Shown here: in pieces, positions 58,186 to 64,000 of the stretch
Position numbering within the stretch: position 1 is the first letter of the stretch
How the letters are laid out: the number at the start of each line of letters is the position of its first letter
Assembly (NCBI RefSeq): GCF_011040385.1
Contig: NZ_JAAIKB010000001.1
Coordinates: 496,001 to 560,000 of the forward strand
Reading direction: 5' to 3'
DNA from: Falsiroseomonas algicola
Lineage (GTDB): Bacteria; Pseudomonadota; Alphaproteobacteria; Acetobacterales; Acetobacteraceae
Length of the DNA: 64,000 nt
Program-made: the position numbers and the translations under genes
Notes under the pieces: generated by a model
Told to the model about the DNA's origin: nothing
What the model saw: only the letters and a program-made list of their open reading frames with translations
Databases searched by the model: none

Positions 58186-59781
58186 ATGCGCCGCCGTACC
58201 CTGCTGACCGGCCTTGCCGCCGCCTCGACCACCAGCCTTGGCCTGCCCGCCGCACCGTCTCTGGCGCAGGGCACCGCCGCGACCACGCTGCGCTACATGC
58301 CGCAGGCCGACGTCACCTCGATCGATCCCATGAGCACGACGAGCTACGGCGTGCGCAACCACGGCCACATGTGCTGGGACACGCTCTACGGCCCGGACGA
58401 GAACTTCGTCATCCGCCCGCAGCTGGCCGCCGGCCATACCGTGGAGGATGACGGGCTGCGCTGGGTCTTCACGCTGCGGGAGGGCGTGAAGTTCCACGAC
58501 AACGAACCGGTCCGCGCGCGCGATGCCGTCGCCTCCATCCAGCGCTGGTGGGCACGCGACACGCTGGGCCAGACGCTGCGGGACCGGACGGAGGCGATCA
58601 CGGCGCTGGACGACCGCCGCTTCGAGATCCGCCTGAAGCAGCGCTTCGGGCCGATGCTGGAAGCGCTGGGCAAGCCCAGCTCCTATGCCTGCTTCATCTT
58701 CCCCGAACGCTTCGCGACCGTCGATCCCGCGCGCCCCTTCACGGAAGTCGTGGGCTCCGGCCCCTATCGCTGGGTGGCGGCGGAACGCCTCTCCGGCGCG
58801 CGGGCCGTGTACCAGCGGTTCGAGGGCTACGTCCCCAACCCCGCCGCGCCCAGCCTGCTCGGCGGCGCGAAGGTCGCGCATTTCGAGCGCGTGGTCTTCA
58901 ACTGGATTCCCGATGCCGGCACGGCGGCCGCCGCGCTGCAATCCGGCGAGATCGACATGTACGAACAGGTGGCACCCGACCTGCGCGGCGTGCTGGCGCG
59001 CCACCGCGACGTGGTGGTGGACCGCGTCGATACCGGCGGCCTGGTTGCGCATCTCCGCTTCAACCAGCTGCATCCGCCCTTCGACAACCCCGCCATCCGC
59101 CGCGCCCTGCTGCATTCGATCCAGCAATCCGATTTCATGACCGCCATCATGGGCAGCGACCGGCGCCTCTGGTCGGACGGCATCGGCGCCTTCCCCAGCG
59201 CCTCGCCCCTCGCGAACGACGAAGGCATCACCGCGCTGACCAGCCCGCGCAGTACCGACCGCGCGCGGGAAGCCCTGCGCGCCGCGGGCTACGCGAACAC
59301 CCCCGTCACTGTCCTGCACCCGACCGACGTCACCAACAACAACACGCTGACGACGCTGCTGACGGATGTGATGAAGCGCAGCGGCCTGAACGCCGAAAGC
59401 GCCACCAGCGACTGGGCCACCGTCCTGCAGCGCCGCGCCAACCAGAACCCGCCCGGCCAGGGCGGGTGGAACGCGCTGATCGTCCTCTTCGGCGGCGTGG
59501 ACCTGGCGAACCCCGGCGTCCACCCGCTGATGCGCGGCAATGGCCGCCAGGCCTGGTTTGGCTGGCCCACCAGCCCGACGCTGGAATCGCTGCGCGACGA
59601 ATGGCTCGCCGCCCCGACGCTCGAGGCGCAGCGCCCCATCGCGCGCCGCGTGCAGGCCGCCGTCTGGCAGGACGTCCCCTACATCCCGCTCGGCCAGTAC
59701 TTCATCGACGCCGCCTGGCGCCGCGGCCTGACGGGGATCCAGAAGGGGATGACACTGCCGCTGAACGTGCGGCGGGGCTGA
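58186..59781 (+). CDS. ABC transporter substrate-binding protein, family 5
   Basis: A 531-residue exported binding protein. RRRTLLTGLAAASTTSLGLP is a twin-arginine type signal peptide ending near 28. LRYMPQADVTSIDPM, WVFTLREGVKFHDNEPVRARD and VGSGPYRW are SBP_bac_5 blocks. It binds peptides, nickel or opines in characterised relatives. ATG 58186 has GGGAGA upstream. No permease genes follow; the next gene is an unrelated exporter after element D. Confidence 0.91.
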   Translation: MRRRTLLTGLAAASTTSLGLPAAPSLAQGTAATTLRYMPQADVTSIDPMSTTSYGVRNHGHMCWDTLYGPDENFVIRPQLAAGHTVEDDGLRWVFTLREGVKFHDNEPVRARDAVASIQRWWARDTLGQTLRDRTEAITALDDRRFEIRLKQRFGPMLEALGKPSSYACFIFPERFATVDPARPFTEVVGSGPYRWVAAERLSGARAVYQRFEGYVPNPAAPSLLGGAKVAHFERVVFNWIPDAGTAAAALQSGEIDMYEQVAPDLRGVLARHRDVVVDRVDTGGLVAHLRFNQLHPPFDNPAIRRALLHSIQQSDFMTAIMGSDRRLWSDGIGAFPSASPLANDEGITALTSPRSTDRAREALRAAGYANTPVTVLHPTDVTNNNTLTTLLTDVMKRSGLNAESATSDWATVLQRRANQNPPGQGGWNALIVLFGGVDLANPGVHPLMRGNGRQAWFGWPTSPTLESLRDEWLAAPTLEAQRPIARRVQAAVWQDVPYIPLGQYFIDAAWRRGLTGIQKGMTLPLNVRRG

Positions 59782-59788
59782 CGGTGCT

Positions 59789-60000
59789 CCGAGGGGGACG
59801 TTGTCCCCCTCGGGCTCCCCCTACCAGGAGCCAGCGGGCTCCTGGACCTCATGCTTTGCATCGATGGATGATGGGAGGGGCTCGGCGGTACCGCCGGACA
59901 GGAAGGCGTTCCGCGCCCCTCCCATCATCCATCGATTGAAGGGGGTTCCAAGGGGCCGCTGTCCCTTGGTGGGTGGGGCGCGGGGAGGGCAAAGCCCTCC
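59789..60000. repeat. Five-stem-loop intergenic element, copy D
   Basis: Stems: 59789-59813 (11 bp, perfect, three-base loop), 59824-59845 (9 bp), a central perfect 22-bp stem 59860-59881 with 59915-59936, 59948-59969 (7 bp plus a G-U) and 59982-60002 (imperfect 9 bp). It has the orientation of copy C. Unlike the other copies it lies between two genes in the same direction, the binding protein and the ABC exporter, so it separates two transcripts rather than convergent ends. Confidence 0.8.
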
Positions 60001-60050
60001 TCGCAACTCCCCGTTTGCACCCGGCGCATGCCAGGGTGTATCGCCCCCTC

Positions 60051-61766
60051 ATGATCCGACAATTCGCCCGTTTCTATCGCCCGCATCTCCGGCTGGTGTT
60101 GATTGCCTTCGGCTGTGCCGCGGCGTCGGGGTTGCTGGAGTTGTTCTTCCCGATGGCGGTGCGGGCCTTCATTGATCACCTGCTGCCGCGGCAGGACATG
60201 CAGGTGGTGGTGCTGGCGATCGTGGGCTTGCTCGCGATCTATGTGCTGAATGCCGCGCTGATGGCGGTGGTGACCTATTGGGGCCATGTGCTCGGCATCG
60301 CGATCGAGACGGAGTTGCGCCGGCGGGCCTTCGATCATCTGCTGGGGCTGTCGCACCGTTTCTACGATGAGCAGAAGACGGGCCACCTGGTCGGCCGCGT
60401 GACCAAGAACCTGGAGGATATCGGGGAGGTCGCGCATCACGGGCCGGAGGATCTGCTGATCGCAGCCCTGACCTTCGCCGGCGCCTTCGCGCTGATGGTG
60501 ATGGTGAGCCCGGAGCTGGCGCTGCTGACGGCGTTGATCGTGCCGATCGTGGGCTGGGCGGTCGCGCATTTCGGCGGGCGGATGACCGGCAACTGGCAGG
60601 CGCAGTTCAGGCGCGTCGGCGCCTTCAACGCGCGGATCGAGGAGGCGGTCGGCGGCATCCGCGTGGTGAAGGCCTTCGCCAATGAAGCGCATGAGCGGCG
60701 CCTGTTTGCCGCCGACAATGCGGGCTATCAGCGCACCAAGCTCGATGCCTATCGCATCATGGCGATCGGCACGACCTTCAACTACCTCGGCATGCGCCTG
60801 GTGCAGCTGGTGGTGATGCTGGCGGGCGCCGCCTTCATCGTGGCGGGCAGCCTCACCATCGGCGATTTCGTCGCCTTCCTGCTGCTGGTGAACGTGTTCT
60901 ACCGGCCTCTCGAGAAGATCAACGCCGTCATCGAGACCTATCCCAAGGGCATCGCGGGCTTCCGCAGCTATCTGGAGCTGATGGCGACGAAGCCGGATAT
61001 CACCGATGCGCCGGATGCGACGCCCGCCCCGGCGTTGCGCGGCGACGTGCGGCTGGAAGGCGTCGGCTTCGGCTACGACCCCGCGAGGCCGGTGCTGCGC
61101 GGCATCGATCTCTCGGTGAAGGCCGGTGAGACGGTGGCGCTGGTCGGGCCTTCGGGCGCGGGCAAGACGACGCTCTGTTCGCTGCTGCCGCGCTTCTACG
61201 ACGTGCAGGAAGGCCGCATCACCATCGATGGCATCGACATCAGGCGGATGACGCTGGCGTCCCTGCGCGCACAGATCGGGCTGGTGCAGCAGGATGTCTT
61301 CCTCTTCGCCGGCACGATGCGGGAGAACATCGCCTATGGCCGGCTTGGGGCGTCGGACGCCGAGATCATGCAGGCGGCGCGGCGCGCGCGGCTGGATGGG
61401 CTGATCGAGGCGATGCCTGCGGGCCTGGACACGCTGATCGGGGAGCGTGGCGTGAAGCTCTCCGGCGGGCAGAAGCAGCGCATGGCGATCGCGCGCATCT
61501 TCCTGATGAACCCGCCAATCCTGATATTGGATGAGGCGACGAGCGCGCTCGACACGGAGACGGAGCGCGCGATCCAGGCCGCGCTGACCGAGCTGGCGGA
61601 GGGACGCACCACCTTCGTCATCGCGCACCGCCTGGCGACGATCCGCGACGCCGACCGCATCGTGGTGGTGACGGAGGACGGCATCGCGGAGCAGGGCACG
61701 CATCAGGACCTGCTGGCGCGCCCCGGCCCCTATCGCCGGCTGCATGAGGCGCAGTTCGCGTCCTAG
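60051..61766 (+). CDS. ABC exporter, fused membrane and ATPase domains
   Basis: A 571-residue half-transporter that would act as a homodimer. Six membrane helices occupy about 10-300; the ATPase has Walker A GPSGAGKT at 366-373, Q-loop in VQQDVFLFA near 412-420, signature LSGGQKQR at 470-477, Walker B LILDEA at 491-496 and the switch His H526. Lipids, drugs or peptides are typical cargo. ATG 60051 gives the usual N-terminus. Its stop overlaps the stop of the convergent TetR gene inside CTAG. Confidence 0.92.
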   Translation: MIRQFARFYRPHLRLVLIAFGCAAASGLLELFFPMAVRAFIDHLLPRQDMQVVVLAIVGLLAIYVLNAALMAVVTYWGHVLGIAIETELRRRAFDHLLGLSHRFYDEQKTGHLVGRVTKNLEDIGEVAHHGPEDLLIAALTFAGAFALMVMVSPELALLTALIVPIVGWAVAHFGGRMTGNWQAQFRRVGAFNARIEEAVGGIRVVKAFANEAHERRLFAADNAGYQRTKLDAYRIMAIGTTFNYLGMRLVQLVVMLAGAAFIVAGSLTIGDFVAFLLLVNVFYRPLEKINAVIETYPKGIAGFRSYLELMATKPDITDAPDATPAPALRGDVRLEGVGFGYDPARPVLRGIDLSVKAGETVALVGPSGAGKTTLCSLLPRFYDVQEGRITIDGIDIRRMTLASLRAQIGLVQQDVFLFAGTMRENIAYGRLGASDAEIMQAARRARLDGLIEAMPAGLDTLIGERGVKLSGGQKQRMAIARIFLMNPPILILDEATSALDTETERAIQAALTELAEGRTTFVIAHRLATIRDADRIVVVTEDGIAEQGTHQDLLARPGPYRRLHEAQFAS

Positions 61767-62368
61767 CGCGCGATGCCCTTCGCCAGGGCCAGGACCACGG
61801 CGGTGAGCTGCGCGCGCAGCGCCGGCAGCGGCGTCTCCTCCAGCTTCTCGTCGAGGCCCAGCGAGACGATGCCGTGCACGGCCGCGAAGATGGACCGCGC
61901 CAGCGCGGCGCGATCCTCTGCCGGCGCCCCCGGCATCAGCGCGGCGAGCGGCGCCTCCACATGGCGGAACAGGCGCGCGCGCTGGTCGCGGTAGCTCTCC
62001 GGGATCGTCGCGTCCGGCGGCAGGCGATGCTCGAACAGCGCGGCCCAGCGCGGACGATGCGCGGCGGCCCAGTCGAGATAGGCGAGCGAGAGGGCGAGCA
62101 TCTGGCCGGCGGGGTCACTCCCCTGCCCCGCCGCGGCGGACACCGCCGCATCCAGCAGGTCCAGCGTGCGGGCCTGCACGGCGAAGACCAGCGCGTCGAG
62201 GTCGGGGAAGTGGAGGTAGATGGCGCCGACCGCGCAGCCCGCCTCCTTCGCCAGGTCACGCGCCTTCAGCGCGGCAAGTCCGCCCTTGGCGATGCGGCGT
62301 TCGGCGATGTCGATCAGGGCGGCGCGGAGCGCGGCCTGGCGGTCGGCGGTGGACATGGAGGACAGCAT
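61763..62368 (-). CDS. TetR family transcriptional regulator
   Basis: A 201-residue repressor. The helix-turn-helix is at about 28-58 (GLAALKARDLAKEAGCAVGAIYLHF, split here as GLAALKARDLAKEAG and VGAIYLHF), followed by a nine-helix ligand domain with a WHG-type C-terminal half (AHRPRWAALFEHR). It is divergent from an unknown membrane protein with three operator-like boxes in the gap and convergent with an ABC exporter. ATG 62368 was chosen; ATG 62356 is a second choice. The ligand is unknown. Confidence 0.9.
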   Translation of the reverse strand: MLSSMSTADRQAALRAALIDIAERRIAKGGLAALKARDLAKEAGCAVGAIYLHFPDLDALVFAVQARTLDLLDAAVSAAAGQGSDPAGQMLALSLAYLDWAAAHRPRWAALFEHRLPPDATIPESYRDQRARLFRHVEAPLAALMPGAPAEDRAALARSIFAAVHGIVSLGLDEKLEETPLPALRAQLTAVVLALAKGIAR

Positions 62369-62374
62369 AGCGCT

Positions 62375-62441
62375 TGAACGTCGTTCATAAAACTGTTGAA
62401 CGCCGTTCATGGCGATGGCATAGCGCATTAAACCTCGTTCA
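62375..62441. promoter_or_regulatory. Three TetR operator-like boxes
   Basis: TGAACGTCGTTCA (62375-62387) and TGAACGCCGTTCA (62397-62409) are palindromes with centres 22 bases apart; a weaker third, TAAACCTCGTTCA, is at 62429-62441, 32 bases further. The spacings of about two and three helical turns put all on one face of the DNA between tetR and the divergent gene, suggesting autoregulation and co-repression. Confidence 0.75.
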
Positions 62442-62452
62442 AGGAGCGCTCT

Positions 62453-63580
62453 ATGCATCACACCCCCACTCCGGGCGCGAAGCCCGACCTGCTGGACGGG
62501 CTGCGCGACCTGGTCGTGGCCATCGCGGGCGTTGTCATGGCCTTCCTGATCCTGGCGGAGGCCAAGTGGTTCGGCCTGCCCGGACCGGTCGCGCAGGTCA
62601 TCGCGCTGGCGTTGCTGGCCATCATCCCCGCCATGATCATGATCGCCCTGCCTCTGAAGGTGCTGAAGCTGGGCTGCAGGCGGGACGCGCTCCTGCCCTT
62701 CGCCATCGTCCATGCGGTGGCAATCGCGGTGTCCGTGCCGGCCCTCCTCGGCCCGGGCCTGCCGACGGTGCTGATGACCTTCATGCCGGCCATCGGCGCG
62801 CTGCTGCTGGTAGCGCTGAACGCCGCCCTGGCCCTGTCAGTCTGGTGGCCCGCCTTCCTCGTAGCGCGGATCACGGGGCGGCGGCGCCCGGCGCTGCTGC
62901 TGGCCGCGGCCCTCCTCGCGGCCCTGTCCATCCCGCCGGGCCTCGCCTCTCGCCTCGTGGCGGAGCGGGAGGCCGTGGCCCTGCGCGCGGAGGACGTCGC
63001 CGGGCGGGTGGAGGGCGCGGCGCCGAGGCGGCTGGAGATTGCCGTGGCCTCGGTCGCGGAACGGGGCGCGCCGCAGCCCTTCCTGGATGCGCGCTGCGAC
63101 GCGCTGTGCGAGGGCCTGCTGCGCTCCGGCCAGGTGGACCGGCTGCGCATCACCTGGCAGGCGCCGGATGCGCCGCCGCGCAGCGCCATCTACGCCGCCG
63201 CCGCGCCCGAGACCTGCCGGGCGGGGCGGCCCTGCGTCGCCACGATCGAGGAGGCGGATTGGGCGCCCTCCCCCCGCGTCTCGGTGACGGAAACCACCCT
63301 GCCGGGGCCGCGCGCCGGGGACCGCCGCGGCAGCCGCCTGATGACGCGCTTCGAGGTCACGCTGCCCGATGAGGGCGGCGACCACCTGGCGGCGCGCTCG
63401 ACCATGCTGCGCGCGTCCGTCGTCACCATCCCGGCGCTGGTGGACTACAACTGGCCGGACCACCAGACGGCGGTGGTCGGCGTCTCCCGCATTCATCGGC
63501 TGATGAACCCCACCGGGGTCCGCGACATCCTCCTGAACACGCTGGGCTACGACGTGCCGCCCGATGAACGGCCTTCCTGA
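62453..63580 (+). CDS. Membrane protein of unknown function under TetR control
   Basis: A 375-residue protein with AAGGAG six bases before its ATG. About five hydrophobic helices fill residues 18-165; the remaining 200 residues are soluble and contain pairs of Cys (DARCDALCEG, PETCRAGRPC) that could form disulfides in the periplasm. No family was recognised. The operator boxes directly upstream indicate inducible expression, perhaps for envelope stress or drug response. Confidence 0.7.
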   Translation: MHHTPTPGAKPDLLDGLRDLVVAIAGVVMAFLILAEAKWFGLPGPVAQVIALALLAIIPAMIMIALPLKVLKLGCRRDALLPFAIVHAVAIAVSVPALLGPGLPTVLMTFMPAIGALLLVALNAALALSVWWPAFLVARITGRRRPALLLAAALLAALSIPPGLASRLVAEREAVALRAEDVAGRVEGAAPRRLEIAVASVAERGAPQPFLDARCDALCEGLLRSGQVDRLRITWQAPDAPPRSAIYAAAAPETCRAGRPCVATIEEADWAPSPRVSVTETTLPGPRAGDRRGSRLMTRFEVTLPDEGGDHLAARSTMLRASVVTIPALVDYNWPDHQTAVVGVSRIHRLMNPTGVRDILLNTLGYDVPPDERPS

Positions 63581-63630
63581 CCGCGCCGTGCAAGCCCATG
63601 CTGCGCGCAAGACCACCGGGAGGAACCGCC

Positions 63631-64000
63631 ATGCTTCGCCGCAGCCTGCTGGCCGCCGCCGCGCTTTGCGCCGCGCATCCCGCCTTTGCCCAGCCCGCCG
63701 ACGCCGCGACACGGGCGCAGCTGGTGCCGACCGGGCGGCTTCGCGTCGGCATCGGCGTCGGCCCGGCGGCCTCCGCCTTCTGGGCCATGCGCCAGCCCGA
63801 TGGCAGCGCGCGCGGCGTGACGGTGGCGCTGGGGGAGGAGGCGGCGCGGCGGCTCGGCGTGCCGCTCGACCTGCTGCTGCTGAACTCCTCCGGGGAGGTG
63901 GTGGAGGCCGGCGCCATCGCCGAGCCGCGCTGGGATCTGTCCTTCATGCCGGTCGATGCGGAACGCGTGGCGCGGCTGGATTTCGGGCCGGACTACTACC
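63631..64000 (+). CDS. Extracellular solute-binding protein, family 3 type (truncated by the window end)
   Basis: A partial frame of 123 codons from ATG 63631 (GGGAGGA upstream). It has a signal peptide (LLAAAALCAAHPAFAQP, cleavage near 22) and then TGRLRVGIGVGPAASAFWAM and RGVTVALGEEAARRLGVPLDLLLLN, the first lobe of a SBP_bac_3 receptor. The rest lies beyond base 64000, so ligand residues are not visible. Confidence 0.8.
   Translation, partial: MLRRSLLAAAALCAAHPAFAQPADAATRAQLVPTGRLRVGIGVGPAASAFWAMRQPDGSARGVTVALGEEAARRLGVPLDLLLLNSSGEVVEAGAIAEPRWDLSFMPVDAERVARLDFGPDYY

Noticed and set aside
1-64000. tRNA, rRNA, CRISPR arrays and insertion sequences
   Set aside because: No T-loop-like GGTTCGAATCC with acceptor stems, no regularly spaced short repeats with spacers, and no transposase-like protein were found.

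Overview
The window is very GC-rich, densely packed DNA with heavy G/C use at third codon positions, many four-base ATGA/GTGA gene overlaps and many solute-receptor genes, including two Bug-type tripartite tricarboxylate receptors. Together with a split purine-degradation set, a fruBKA phosphotransferase operon under a LacI-type regulator, and an HWE histidine kinase, this points to an alphaproteobacterium, most likely a heterotrophic Acetobacteraceae of the Roseomonas type. That assignment is inferred from gene content and composition; there is no rRNA in the window to confirm it.

Layout. 1-6833 is a leftward catabolic operon (hyuA, hyuB, a family-5 binding protein, an enolase-superfamily dehydratase, the start of a 2-hydroxyacid dehydrogenase) divergent from an IclR regulator. 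7808-9899 is a small leftward group (RidA, amidohydrolase, ICMT-like methyltransferase). 9942-15804 holds DUF4337, MgtC-like, GMC oxidoreductase, Bcr/CflA efflux and a DadA-like oxidase. 15805-17977 is a visibly AT-richer island with a lone reverse transcriptase preceded by two identical 147-bp direct repeats. 17978-25234 is a leftward six-gene run (Bug receptor, gamma-glutamyltransferase-like, allantoinase PuuE, flavin monooxygenase, SGNH hydrolase, PhnW). 26728-35871 is leftward: fruB-fruK-fruA, then a Bug receptor, MaoC-type hydratase, class III CoA-transferase and CitE-type lyase, the last four joined by 4-base overlaps. fruR diverges from fruB around a clear palindromic operator. 37018-41458 carries a TPP enzyme, 3-hydroxyacyl-CoA dehydrogenase, SDR and DHFR-like genes.

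42582-44118 encodes urate hydroxylase PuuD and hydroxyisourate hydrolase; together with PuuE at 21585 and an allantoate-amidohydrolase-like enzyme at 48627 this covers most of urate breakdown. 45084-52414 has an unknown secreted protein, a hybrid histidine kinase, the M20 hydrolase, an HWE kinase and a HAD phosphatase. 52658-58083 has serA, then a leftward TAXI-TRAP transporter with an amino-acid binding protein coupled to it. 58186-64000 has a binding protein, an ABC exporter, a TetR regulator divergent from an unknown membrane protein with three operator-like boxes between them, and a truncated binding protein.

Two things stand out beyond ordinary metabolism. The first is the reverse-transcriptase island with its structured duplicated upstream sequence. 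The second is a family of intergenic elements, each a series of five stem-loops with one long central stem of 20-22 bp, found at four places (11114, 26484, 53930, 59789), three of them between convergent genes.
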